The notes under the pieces are model-generated. The model was not told the DNA's origin. It saw only the letters and a list, made by a program, of their open reading frames with translations, and made no database searches. Made by a program: the position numbers and the translations under genes. This document shows, one piece after another, positions 43,114 through 52,403 of a stretch of 64,000 nucleotides of DNA (position 1 is the first letter of the stretch; each line of letters starts with the position of its first letter). This DNA is from Emticicia sp965283955 (GTDB lineage: Bacteria > Bacteroidota > Bacteroidia > Cytophagales > Spirosomataceae): contig CBDIQW010000001.1 in NCBI GenBank assembly GCA_965283955.1, forward strand, positions 2,666,001 to 2,730,000. Direction: 5' to 3'.

Positions 43114-44214
43114 ATGAAAAAAATCATTATTAGCGGTGGTGGTACTGGCGGACACATTTATCCAGCGGTTGCAATTGCAAACGAGTTAAAAGCTATTGAT
43201 TCTGCCAACGAAATTCTTTTTGTTGGAGCTGAAGGTAAAATGGAAATGGAAAAAGTGCCAAAGGCAGGCTACAAAATCATTGGTTTACCAATTGCGGGCA
43301 TTAATCGCTCTAATATGTTGGCCAATTTGGGTTTGCCTATCAAGCTAATAAAAAGCCTTTGGAAAACCTACCGAGTTATTAAAGATTTTAAACCCGATAT
43401 TGCGATTGGTGTTGGTGGTTATGCCAGCGGCCCAACGCTCATCATGGCAAACTTTTTAGGAGTACCTACGCTTATACAAGAGCAAAACTCTTTTGCAGGA
43501 GTAACTAATAAATTTGTAGCTAAAAAAGCACAACGAATTTGTGTTGCCTACCCAAATATGGAGCAGTTTTTTCCGAAAGAAAAAATTGTAATGACGGGAA
43601 ATCCAGTAAGAAAAGATATTTTAGAAACAGCCTCAAAAAGAGAGCAAGCATTCAAGCATTTCAGACTTGACCCCGAACGCAAAACGCTTTTAGTAATCGG
43701 TGGAAGTCAAGGGGCAAGAACTATTAACGAGGCTATTTTTGCAGGTCTGAATGATTTAATTTCAAACGATTTGCAAGTTATTTGGCAAACAGGCAAACTA
43801 TTTATTGATAAAGCCAAACAAGCAGTTGAGTCGTTACAAACACAACGAGTTTTTGTTTCAGATTTTATCTATGAAATGGATTTGGCTTATGCCGCCGCCG
43901 ATTTGGTTGTTTCTCGTGCAGGGGCCTTGTCGGTTTCGGAGCTTTGCTTGGCAGAAAAACCTTCAATTTTAGTGCCGCTCCCAACAGCCGCCGAAGACCA
44001 CCAAACACAAAATGCCATGAGTTTGGTCAATGTAAAAGCTGCTTGGTTGGTAAAAGATACCGAAGCAAGGGATATTTTGGTAGATAATGTAATAAAACTG
44101 GCAGATAACAAGTTTGATATGCAAGAACTAAGTCAAAATATAAAAACTTTAGCCAAACCAAATGCTGGAAAAGAGATAGCAACTGAAGTTTTGAAAATCA
44201 TTAATGGTCGATAG
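43114..44214 (+). CDS. murG: Lipid II synthase MurG
   Basis: Adds GlcNAc to lipid I on the inner face of the membrane, forming lipid II for peptidoglycan. The 366 residues have the two GT-B domains: GGGTGGHIYPAVAIANEL near the N-terminus, GVGGYASGP and IQEQNSFAGVTNK in domain 1, GGSQGARTIN and SRAGALSVSELCL in domain 2. A purine-rich GGCGGAGGGG lies 7-16 nt before the ATG, unusual in this window and possibly a Shine-Dalgarno-like site or a repeat word. The TAG stop lies in a GGTCGATAGTCC word of the repeat type. Confidence 0.96.
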   Translation: MKKIIISGGGTGGHIYPAVAIANELKAIDSANEILFVGAEGKMEMEKVPKAGYKIIGLPIAGINRSNMLANLGLPIKLIKSLWKTYRVIKDFKPDIAIGVGGYASGPTLIMANFLGVPTLIQEQNSFAGVTNKFVAKKAQRICVAYPNMEQFFPKEKIVMTGNPVRKDILETASKREQAFKHFRLDPERKTLLVIGGSQGARTINEAIFAGLNDLISNDLQVIWQTGKLFIDKAKQAVESLQTQRVFVSDFIYEMDLAYAAADLVVSRAGALSVSELCLAEKPSILVPLPTAAEDHQTQNAMSLVNVKAAWLVKDTEARDILVDNVIKLADNKFDMQELSQNIKTLAKPNAGKEIATEVLKIINGR

Positions 44215-44254
44215 TCCACTGGTAATAGTGTTCTTTTGTTTTACCTAAGAAATT

Positions 44255-45031
44255 ATGAAGATTTTTTTCTCTGAAAATAGAGTAGATTATTCGACTTATA
44301 CATTCGACTATGCAATTTATTGCTTGAAAGAATCACAAAGCGAATTACCGGAAATCTATGAAAAAGGCTTCCTGCCTTATACAGGAAATTTGAGCATCGA
44401 AGGGGATACTTTTTACTTAGCACGCAGCCTAAGGGTTGAACTTGATAGATTTGAAGATACCTCAGAAAATCGTCGAGTGAATCGTTTAGTTGAGCCGCTC
44501 AATATTCAGTTAGAAGTAATCAAAAAAGAAAATTTCGACTTAAATGACGCAGATTTCGTAGGTCTTAGTCAAGAATACATTTCGCAACGCATCGGTGATG
44601 ATAATATGAGCATGGAGCGGTGGCAATATATTTTATCAAGAGAAACAGGCACTCATATTTTCAGATTTAGCATTGATGGCAAACTAATCGGTTTCGTATT
44701 TGCCGTTCTTGAAGGCGATATATTGCATTATTGGTTTGCATTTTTTGATACTGAGTATATGCGAACCCATTCGCTTGGCAAATGGCTCATGTGGCGAGTA
44801 ATTAAGTGGGGAAAGGAAAACGGCCTAAAACACGTTTATCTCGGAACTGCCTATAAATCATCGGCTTTGTATAAAATCCGAGACCACAAAGGCTTGGCTT
44901 ATTTTGACGGTTATCGTTGGAATCAAGACATCGAACGCCTAAAAAACCTTTGTAAAAACGATTTAGAACCTAAATTTGCAGACGAATTTAAAATACTGGA
45001 AAACCAAAATGATTTTCTAAAACAATTATGA
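44255..45031 (+). CDS. GNAT/arginyltransferase-like protein in the murC position
   Basis: A 258-residue cytoplasmic protein resembling the ATE/Bpt aminoacyl-tRNA-protein transferases in its second half: WFAFFDTEYMRTHSLGKW, GLKHVYLGTAYK and YKIRDHKGLAYFDGYRW correspond to the SLG...VYLG...YK...F.P blocks of that GNAT-like fold. The N-terminal cysteine cluster of true ATE enzymes is not evident, so substrate and activity are uncertain. It lies between murG and ftsQ, where murC is found in most Bacteroidota. Nothing suggests UDP-MurNAc:alanine ligase activity (no GTKGKTTT-type ATP site). Confidence 0.7.
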   Translation: MKIFFSENRVDYSTYTFDYAIYCLKESQSELPEIYEKGFLPYTGNLSIEGDTFYLARSLRVELDRFEDTSENRRVNRLVEPLNIQLEVIKKENFDLNDADFVGLSQEYISQRIGDDNMSMERWQYILSRETGTHIFRFSIDGKLIGFVFAVLEGDILHYWFAFFDTEYMRTHSLGKWLMWRVIKWGKENGLKHVYLGTAYKSSALYKIRDHKGLAYFDGYRWNQDIERLKNLCKNDLEPKFADEFKILENQNDFLKQL

Positions 45032-45032
45032 G

Positions 45033-45160
45033 CTGGTGATTAGTTATTTACATTGGTCTCAAGTTCTAAACTGAATAAATTATTTGACAATAAACGCACA
45101 GACGGCCTCGCAACTTACCAGTAATAAATTCACTAATAACCAGTTTACCAGTAACAAATT
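45033..45160. repeat. ACCAGTAA iterated-word repeat upstream of ftsQ
   Basis: TTACCAGTAATAAATT (45115-45130) and TTACCAGTAACAAATT (45145-45160) are near-identical direct copies 30 bp apart; ACTAATAACCAG lies between them and CTGGTGATTAGTTAT (45033-45047) is its imperfect complement. The region has no reading frame and links the acyltransferase-like gene to ftsQ. Confidence 0.65.
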
Positions 45161-45178
45161 TTCCTAATACCTATAAAA

Positions 45179-45946
45179 ATGTTTCGTAATACTAACTTCG
45201 GAAAAATTGGCAAAGTGCTATTAGGAATAATAGCCGTGTGCAGTGTGTTGATATTGATTGCTTTTTCGACAGATAGCTTTTCATCGAATCGCTGTAAGAA
45301 AATCGAAGTAAATATTAAAAATGCCGACGAACAGTTTTTTATCAACAAACAAGACATCGAAGCCCTTGCTACAAAATATGGTAGCGACCAGTTTGTTGGT
45401 AAACTTTACGATAAAATTGACCTTCGAGAAATCGAACAAAGAGTACTACGTAATCGCCAAATAAAAAGCTGCCAAGTATTTCGTGGTGTGGAAGGAACAC
45501 TCAATATTGATATCGAACAACACATTCCAATTGCTCGAATTTTAATGCCCGATGGCCGTGATGACGTATATGTAGATGCCGATGGAAGTTTTTTTCCGCT
45601 ATCAGACCGATATTCCGCAAGAATTTTATTGCTTTCGGGCGAATATTTCCGAAATTTGTCGAACTTAAAATCTAAGCGTCAGGAAAAGAATCTACAATTT
45701 ATAAATTTAATCAACGAGGATTCCTTTTTGAAGGCACAATTCACGCAACTAAACATTGATAATAATGGCGACATTAGCATTGTTCCGTTAGTTGGTAATC
45801 ATATTATTGAGTTTGGCGAACCAGCAAATATTGAAAATAGATTAAATAGATTAAAGATATTTTACAACCAAATCCTACCCGTAAAGGGTTGGGATGGTTT
45901 TTCGTCGGTGAGTGTGAAATACGACGGACAAATTGTATGTAAGTAA
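45179..45946 (+). CDS. ftsQ: Cell division protein FtsQ
   Basis: Bitopic divisome protein of 255 residues. A cytoplasmic stub is followed by one membrane helix (about 12-31), then a POTRA-type domain (about 38-115, starting CKKIEVNIKNADEQFFI and continuing QDIEAL) and a beta domain. Sequence conservation is low in this family; position between the murG region and ftsA is the main support. A hairpin with arms GACTTTTAGCC and its near complement (45954-45985) lies between ftsQ and ftsA without a T run. Confidence 0.88.
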   Translation: MFRNTNFGKIGKVLLGIIAVCSVLILIAFSTDSFSSNRCKKIEVNIKNADEQFFINKQDIEALATKYGSDQFVGKLYDKIDLREIEQRVLRNRQIKSCQVFRGVEGTLNIDIEQHIPIARILMPDGRDDVYVDADGSFFPLSDRYSARILLLSGEYFRNLSNLKSKRQEKNLQFINLINEDSFLKAQFTQLNIDNNGDISIVPLVGNHIIEFGEPANIENRLNRLKIFYNQILPVKGWDGFSSVSVKYDGQIVCK

Positions 45947-46003
45947 AAGCTGTGACTTTTAGCCACCATTTTCGGGCTAAAAGCCTGATAAAATAATACA
46001 GGA

Positions 46004-47422
46004 ATGAATAAAGGTGTAATTGTAGGCATTGATATTGGTAGCACAAAGATCTGTGCTGTGGCAGGGATTATGGACGCTATCGGGAAAGTAAAAATTCTTG
46101 ATATGGTTGAAGAGCCTACCCAACGTGGACGTGTTTCTAATGGAACTGTTGTGAATTTAGAGTTTACAGCTCGTGATATTGACCGTATCCTTACCAAATT
46201 ATCCGACAAAGCCGACATCAATATTCAGAATGTTATTGTGAATATTTCGGGCGAATACGTTGAGGGAAGAAGCCACCAAAACTTTTTAACTCGTAATGAT
46301 AGCCGCACGACAATTCGCAAAGAAGAAATTGAGAAACTGGCGGTTGATATTCGTAAATCGTTTCGTCCGACTGCTGGAAATGTGATTATTCACACTTTCC
46401 CGCAGGAATTTATTATTGACCGAGCCTTAGTTCCCGAAAACCCAATTGGCCGCTTCGGCGTAACGCTCGGGGGAAATTTCTTTTTGATTTCAACACCAAA
46501 CGACCCGCATATTGCTCTTCAACAAACCATCGAAAGCGTTGGAGTAAAAATTCAAGATAATAAGCGTTTTATTCCGCTAAAGATAGTTCATACGCTCTTC
46601 TCTCCTTTGGCCGATGCTATGTCGGTTTTGAGCGAAGTAGATAAAAAATTGGGCGTTGCCGTAGTAAATGTTGGTGGCGATACGACCGAAGTTGCTATTT
46701 TCCACGAAAGCGGTTTACGCCACATTTCGGTGATTCCTTTTGCGGGAAAAAGTATTACCAATGACCTTGTAAAAGCATTCCAGATTTTACCTGATCATGC
46801 CGAAAAGCTCAAACTCATCATGGGTGATGTTCCACCAGATGAGGTTGGAAAGAACGATATTATAAAAATCCCAGGTGTTGAAGGTTTACCTGATAAAGAA
46901 ATCGTTGCTAAAAACGTAAGTATTATCATTGAAGAGCGTCTGAAAGAAATTGCAGCAATGGCAATGGCTGAGATCATGCACTCTGGCTACGAAGGCCAGC
47001 TAATAAGTGGAGTTGTACTGACTGGTGGAACAGCCAATATCCGAATGATAAAAGACGTGTTCGATCAAGTAACCAACGGTATGAATATCAGAGTTGGAAA
47101 TACAGTTCGTAACATCGGGGAGAGTGCTTTGAGCAAAATCATTGATCCTAAATATGCAACTGTTGTTGGATTGGTCTTATCAGGTTTCTTACCACTCGAT
47201 GAGCGTGTGCCACAAGAGGTTATTTGGGGCGAAATCCCAGAGAGTCAATTGCCACCAAGCCCTACAAACGGATTTGAAAACCGAAATGTTGGTCGTCATA
47301 AAGAAATTGAGCAACCTGCTCCTCAAGAAGAGCCACAACCAAGTATTGGACTTTTTGGCTGGCTAAAAAGCAAGGTACAAGCATCAAAACCCGACTTAGG
47401 AGACGACAAAGACTATATTTGA
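46004..47422 (+). CDS. ftsA: Cell division protein FtsA
   Basis: Actin-like ATPase that tethers FtsZ filaments to the membrane, 472 residues. Nucleotide-binding blocks are GIDIGSTKICAVAG (8-21), VVNVGGDTTEVAIF (near 222) and GVVLTGGTANI (near 338); SGEYVEGR and the SHS2-like 1C domain lie at about 85-165. The C-terminal amphipathic helix (GLFGWLKSKV, near 447-456) is the membrane-targeting sequence. It lies between ftsQ and ftsZ as usual. Confidence 0.96.
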   Translation: MNKGVIVGIDIGSTKICAVAGIMDAIGKVKILDMVEEPTQRGRVSNGTVVNLEFTARDIDRILTKLSDKADINIQNVIVNISGEYVEGRSHQNFLTRNDSRTTIRKEEIEKLAVDIRKSFRPTAGNVIIHTFPQEFIIDRALVPENPIGRFGVTLGGNFFLISTPNDPHIALQQTIESVGVKIQDNKRFIPLKIVHTLFSPLADAMSVLSEVDKKLGVAVVNVGGDTTEVAIFHESGLRHISVIPFAGKSITNDLVKAFQILPDHAEKLKLIMGDVPPDEVGKNDIIKIPGVEGLPDKEIVAKNVSIIIEERLKEIAAMAMAEIMHSGYEGQLISGVVLTGGTANIRMIKDVFDQVTNGMNIRVGNTVRNIGESALSKIIDPKYATVVGLVLSGFLPLDERVPQEVIWGEIPESQLPPSPTNGFENRNVGRHKEIEQPAPQEEPQPSIGLFGWLKSKVQASKPDLGDDKDYI

Positions 47423-47565
47423 TTTATTGATTACTGAAGAAAACGTATGTTTATAGAAAAGAATACCTTTTAATAAGTTTTCATCTTTTTTATCTTACTT
47501 TCTTTTGTAAAAATCTTATTTTTAAAGAAAAAACAGCTTTTCCTAATCTATAAAAGTTTATTACG

Positions 47566-48940
47566 ATGTCAGAAGAACCAGACTACGAACTTGTCCCCAA
47601 GAACAAATTCAGAAACATTATTAAAGTGATAGGTGTAGGTGGTGCGGGCTGTAATGCCGTGAAACACATGCACAATATGGGCGTTAATGACATTGGTCTG
47701 GTTATTTGTAATACCGACCAACAAGCCCTCGAATCAGCTTCACCCGAAATAAAACGACTACAAATAGGCGTTGAACTGACCAAAGGTTTAGGTGCAGGAA
47801 CCGAACCAACAATGGGTAAGAAAGCTGCCGAAGAGAGCGAAAAAGCGATTCGTGAACTCCTCAAAGAACCAACTGAAATGGTTTTCATTACGGCAGGTAT
47901 GGGTGGTGGTACGGGTACTGGTGCTCGCACCTGTAATTGCCAAAATCGCCAAAGAAATGAACCTTCTAACGATTGCAGTCGTAACTGACCCTTTTCCGTT
48001 TGAAGGTGGAGATAAAATTCTACAAGCAAGACTTGGTATTGAAGAGTTAAAGAAAAATTGCGATACCGTTCTGATTATCAAAAATGAGCGTTTGGAAGAG
48101 CAATTTGGTGATATGGATATCGAAGAAGCGTATGCCAAAGCCGATGACGTATTGGCCAATGGTGTGAAAAGTATCGCTGAATTAATTACTCGTACAGGTA
48201 TCATCAACCTTGACTTTGCCGATGTAAAGAAAGTATTGGGTGGTGCAGGTCAAGCCGTAATGGGAACAGCTGAAGCCGAAGGTGATAAAAGAGTTGAAGA
48301 AGCCATCAAGTTGGCTTTATCTTCGCCATTGCTTGAAAGTAATGACATTAGCGGAGCTCAAAGAGTTTTATTGAGCATTGCGTATAGCCCAGAATATAAA
48401 ATCAAACTTTCTGATCAAACTTTGGTGACGAAGTTTGTCGAAAGCCAAATCCAAAGCAAGGCAAGTTTATTCAAGCACGGTTTTGCTACTGACCCGAATT
48501 TGGGCAAAAAAGTGCGTGTAACGATTGTAGCGGCTGGTTTTGATTTAGTAGTTGTAGAAGCAGAACCAATTCCAGAACCTATCGTTGAAAAAGTAAAACC
48601 GCCTGTTGCTACAACGGTGATGGCATCTGTGCCACAACCAACGGCTTCGGTCGGAGCAACTGTAATAAACACAAGTAGTACTCAAAACCCAGTTGAAGAA
48701 ACAGCTACTTATGCCGAAGTTAATGAGCCAAAGGTTGAGCAAAAAGATACAACGGAGCAAATCAAGGCAATGATTCAACGATTCATGCGTGAAGGATACC
48801 GTAATCCAGCATTAAACACAACGCCAACTTATGTGCGTAATGGTGTAGAATTACAGGATATTAAGAAGCTCAAACAAAATGGCCGAGTATTGGAATATGA
48901 ATTAGACCAATTGCTCGCCATGATGGAAACAGCACGATAA
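47566..48940 (+). CDS. ftsZ: Cell division GTPase FtsZ, frameshifted
   Basis: Tubulin-like GTPase that forms the division ring; 457 residues after repair. The tubulin signature GGGTGTGA is interrupted at 47926: removal of one C gives GGGTGTGAAPVIAKIAKE and an uninterrupted FtsZ. Other motifs are GVGGAGCNAV near 25, the T7 loop region (NLDFADVKKVL) and, at the C-terminus, TPTYVRNGVEL, which probably represents the peptide that binds FtsA. The first visible part ends at 47988. A real frameshift here would be lethal, so a sequence error is most likely. Confidence 0.95.
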
Positions 48941-48960
48941 TATTTGCTTGATATTCAAAT

Positions 48961-48995
48961 AAAATGCCCTCAGAGATTACTTTGAGGGCATTTTT
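48961..48995. terminator. Terminator between ftsZ and the MarR-type gene
   Basis: AAAATGCCCTCA (48961-48972) pairs with TGAGGGCATTTT (48983-48994) around a short loop, with T/A runs on both sides, between convergent genes. Confidence 0.92.
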
Positions 48996-48997
48996 CG

Positions 48998-49633
48998 TTA
49001 GAAATACTTTTCTAAAAGTTTATCTACACTTGTTTCTTTTTCGTTTAAGAATATCGGGTTGTGGAAATTGTGCAACTTATTAAGTAAGTAAAAAAGTTGT
49101 AGCCTTTCAGTATCGCTCAGTTTTCCAGAGATAATCTTACTTACTTTCAACATTCCATCAAACGACTTGAAAAGCTCTGCTTGCCCCAGTAGTGTAATTT
49201 TCAAGCGTTTACTTCTTTTATCTTGCTCATCATCGTGCTGTTCGAGTAATTGATTGTTTATCAACCTTTTAATAATCTCCATCCCCGTATTTTTCTCATG
49301 GATATTCTTTTCTATCACTTGCGTTTTAGTCAAGTTTCCGTACTGCCAAACAGTCGCTAAATAGCCAAAATCATCCAAAGTCAAGATAGTTGATTCTTCT
49401 AAAGCTTTTTTGATGTAGCTTTTAGCGTATCTGTACATAAAGGCTACCAACTGGCCAATATTATTTTCTTCATTTTCGGTAGGAGCTTCGACTGGTTGTG
49501 GCGATAATATTCGCCCTAAATACTTCTGATTCAGAAAGCCCACAAAATCTTCCATCGAAATATTCTGTGATGGCTGCTCTGCCTCAAAACTTTCTAAATC
49601 GCCTATTATTTTCTGTAAAATGGTATAATTCAT
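48998..49633 (-). CDS. MarR family winged-helix regulator
   Basis: A 211-residue regulator. The core (about 65-190) has the MarR-type winged helix: LTLDDFGYLATVWQYGNLTKTQVIEKN, then EIIKRLINNQLLEQ and the wing DEQDKRSKRLKITLLGQ. The N-terminal 65 residues are an extra segment. It is divergent from the TonB-dependent receptor at 49813, which it may control, and its 3' end shares a terminator with ftsZ. The ligand is unknown. Confidence 0.85.
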   Translation of the reverse strand: MNYTILQKIIGDLESFEAEQPSQNISMEDFVGFLNQKYLGRILSPQPVEAPTENEENNIGQLVAFMYRYAKSYIKKALEESTILTLDDFGYLATVWQYGNLTKTQVIEKNIHEKNTGMEIIKRLINNQLLEQHDDEQDKRSKRLKITLLGQAELFKSFDGMLKVSKIISGKLSDTERLQLFYLLNKLHNFHNPIFLNEKETSVDKLLEKYF

Positions 49634-49812
49634 TTATTTTTTGAGTATTCACTCGAAACAAAAAGTGTTTTTTTATACTAATTTAAAAATATTTAGTACG
49701 AAAACAAAACATTTATTGTAGTGTTTTGTTTTACTGATTAAACACATATTAATTAAAAATGTTACAGAGCATCTGAAAAGATACTCGAAACACACACTCA
49801 AACCATAGTTTT

Positions 49813-52245
49813 ATGCACAAAATAATTTATTTCTTTAGCCTTTTTCTATGCCTACAAGTGGCTCATGCCCAACGCACAGGCGAAATACAGGGAATCGTAA
49901 AAGACCGTAAAACCCAAGAATACCTCGTTGGTGTAACGATTGCCGTTGAAGGTACGCAAAAAGGTGTTACAACCGACATTGAGGGTAATTTTAAGCTAAC
50001 TTTACCCGTAGGTAGTTATAATTTAAAGGCTACGCTGGTTGGTTATAAACCCCTTACGAAATTCAATATTAACCTCACGACTGGAAACGCACAACAGGTT
50101 ACGTTTGAATTGGAAGAAGAAACACAAACCTTAGATGAAGTAAAAGTGGTGGTGAATCGCTCGGTTTCGGTGGCAAATGTCGAAACACCCAATTCGATTC
50201 AGAAACTTACTGCCGAGGAAATTAAGAATAACCCAGGTGGAAACTTTGATATTTCACGGGTAATTGGCGTTTTGCCTGGCGTTGGCGGAACGGCTGGTTC
50301 GGTTGGAGGTTTCAGAAACGATTTGGTAATTAGAGGTGGCGGCCCCAACGAAAACGTTTTTTATTTAGATGGAATCGAGATTCCTGTAATCAATCACTTT
50401 GCCACACAAGGAAGTTCGGGCGGTCCGACAGGTATTCTTAATGTTTCGTTTATTGAAGATGCGACACTTTCTACGAGTAGTTTTAATGCTCGTTATGATA
50501 ATGCACTTTCGTCAGTTTTACAATTTAAACAACGAGATGGAAATCCGAATAAAGTAGAGGGAAACGTCAGACTAAGTTCTACCGAGGTAGCGGCAACGCT
50601 CGAAGGGCCAATTTCGCAGAAAACAACCTTTTTGGCTTCGGCTCGTAGGTCATATTTGCAACTTTTGTTTTCGGCTCTCGATTTGCCAATTAGACCAAGT
50701 TACTGGGATTTTCAGTACAAAATCACGCATAAATTCAATAAAAAAACAACGCTTAATTTAATAGGTGTTGGAGCGATTGATGATTTTTATTTTGGTGTAC
50801 CGAAAGAGACCGATGCCTCGAAAGAGTACATTTTACGTTCAAATCCATTAATTAAGCAGTGGAATTACACGGTTGGTGCTTCCTTAAAAAGACTTATCAC
50901 GAATGGCTACGTAAATATTGCATTGAGTAGGAATATGTTTGATAACGCCCTCGACCGCTATGAAGACGGCAAAAGTGAAGACCCAAACCTCCGAGTTTTC
51001 AATTCACAATCGCAAGAAATTGAGAACAAGTTCAGAATTGACGTAAATCAATTTAAAGGAAAATGGGAATACAGCTACGGTTCGGTTGTGCAATATGTGA
51101 AGTACAACAACGATTTTTTCAATATTTTCAGCCGAGAAATCAGAAATACCGCTGGGCAGCTTGTTCAACCAGAGCGAAAGGTTACGTTCAATACAGACAT
51201 AAATTTCTTTAAATACGGTGCTTTTGGACAAGTTTCAAGGAAGTTTTTCGACGAAAAGCTAAGTCTTTCGGCAGGAATCAGAACCGATATGAACTCGTTT
51301 ACTGATGACGGAAATAAACCACTTGAAACGCTGAGTCCACGAGCTTCATTAAGTTATCAATTTGCTGATAAATGGCGAGTAAATGCCTCGGCTGGGCGTT
51401 ATTTCAAAGTACCGATTTATACAGTTTTGGGTTATCAGGAAGACAACAGATTTACGAATACTGGCAATAAATACATTCAGTCAGACCACTTGGTGGCGGG
51501 TTTGGAGTTTATTCCGACTCCACAGACCAGAATTACGGTTGAGGCTTTTAATAAAAAATACAAAAACTATCCAGTTACGGTTGGAAGAGGAATTTCGCTG
51601 GCCAATGAAGGTGGCGATTTCGGAGCGATTGGAAATGAACGTGTTACGTCGATTGGAACAGGAAAAAGCTATGGCGTAGAATTCTTCTTTCAACAAAAAT
51701 TGACCAAAAATATCTTCGGAGTTTTGAGTTATACTCTTTTCAAAAGCGAGTTTTCGGGAGCAGACGGTAAACTGATTTCATCGGCTTGGGATACTCGAAA
51801 TATTCTTTCGGCACAGCTTGGACGTAAATTTAAACGTGGTTGGGAAATGGGCTTGAAATGGCTTTCGCAGGGTGGAGCTCCATTTACTCCATTCGATTTA
51901 GTTTCATCGCAAGCAAACTACTCGTTAGTTGGACGTGGAACACTTGATTATTCAAGATTGAATCAAGGTAGATTAGGTAATTTCAAAAGACTTGATTTTA
52001 GGGTTGATAAAAAGTGGAATTTTAAGAAAACTACTTTCGACCTTTATTTAGATGTGCAAAATGCTCTTTTGTTCAAAAGTCCAGCATTTCCTCAATATAC
52101 TTTTGCCCGAAATGCAGATAATACTGGCTTCCAAACGACTGATGGCTTACCACTACGTAGAGATGGCTCAAATGCAGTTCCGCTCATTTTAGATAATAAT
52201 GATGTTTCGGTAACGCCATCTTTGGGTTTTGTTTGGGAGTTTTGA
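49813..52245 (+). CDS. TonB-dependent receptor with carboxypeptidase-regulatory-like domain
   Basis: Outer-membrane transporter of 810 residues. It has a signal peptide (1-19, AHAQ), CarboxypepD_reg-like domain (about 22-108), plug (about 115-230, with LVIRGGGPNENVFYLDGIEIP) and a 22-strand barrel ending LGFVWEF, with a C-terminal Phe as usual for outer-membrane proteins. No SusD follows, so it is not a polysaccharide-type SusC. The upstream 180 bp between it and the divergent MarR gene should hold both promoters. The substrate is unknown. Confidence 0.92.
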   Translation: MHKIIYFFSLFLCLQVAHAQRTGEIQGIVKDRKTQEYLVGVTIAVEGTQKGVTTDIEGNFKLTLPVGSYNLKATLVGYKPLTKFNINLTTGNAQQVTFELEEETQTLDEVKVVVNRSVSVANVETPNSIQKLTAEEIKNNPGGNFDISRVIGVLPGVGGTAGSVGGFRNDLVIRGGGPNENVFYLDGIEIPVINHFATQGSSGGPTGILNVSFIEDATLSTSSFNARYDNALSSVLQFKQRDGNPNKVEGNVRLSSTEVAATLEGPISQKTTFLASARRSYLQLLFSALDLPIRPSYWDFQYKITHKFNKKTTLNLIGVGAIDDFYFGVPKETDASKEYILRSNPLIKQWNYTVGASLKRLITNGYVNIALSRNMFDNALDRYEDGKSEDPNLRVFNSQSQEIENKFRIDVNQFKGKWEYSYGSVVQYVKYNNDFFNIFSREIRNTAGQLVQPERKVTFNTDINFFKYGAFGQVSRKFFDEKLSLSAGIRTDMNSFTDDGNKPLETLSPRASLSYQFADKWRVNASAGRYFKVPIYTVLGYQEDNRFTNTGNKYIQSDHLVAGLEFIPTPQTRITVEAFNKKYKNYPVTVGRGISLANEGGDFGAIGNERVTSIGTGKSYGVEFFFQQKLTKNIFGVLSYTLFKSEFSGADGKLISSAWDTRNILSAQLGRKFKRGWEMGLKWLSQGGAPFTPFDLVSSQANYSLVGRGTLDYSRLNQGRLGNFKRLDFRVDKKWNFKKTTFDLYLDVQNALLFKSPAFPQYTFARNADNTGFQTTDGLPLRRDGSNAVPLILDNNDVSVTPSLGFVWEF

Positions 52246-52318
52246 TTAATACATAATGTTTAACGAAACAACTTGCAGACTATGAGGTATTATCAATCGT
52301 AAATTTAATTTATAACAC

Positions 52319-52356
52319 AAAAGAGCCTCATTTTCAATGAAAATGAGGCTCTTTTT
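52319..52356. terminator. Bidirectional terminator between the TonB receptor and serS
   Basis: A perfect 17-bp stem (52319-52335 with 52339-52355) with AAT loop and A/T ends lies between convergent genes. Confidence 0.95.
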
Positions 52357-52364
52357 ACTGATAA

Positions 52365-52385
52365 GAACGTCCAAGTTGGACGTTC
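52365..52385. repeat. GAACGTCCAA palindrome
   Basis: GAACGTCCAA (52365-52374) and its exact complement (52376-52385) flank a single G: a 21-bp odd-centred palindrome downstream of serS. It has no T run and looks like a dispersed palindromic repeat. Confidence 0.7.
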
Positions 52386-52403
52386 CTACGAAAAATCGAC
52401 AAA

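Noticed and set aside
45954..45985. The hairpin between ftsQ and ftsA as a terminator
   Set aside because: It has no T run and would interrupt the division operon; it is better viewed as another palindromic repeat.
47566..48940. Programmed frameshifting in ftsZ and ftsW
   Set aside because: There is no slippery sequence or downstream pseudoknot, the direction and context differ from site to site, and homopolymer errors explain the other cases.
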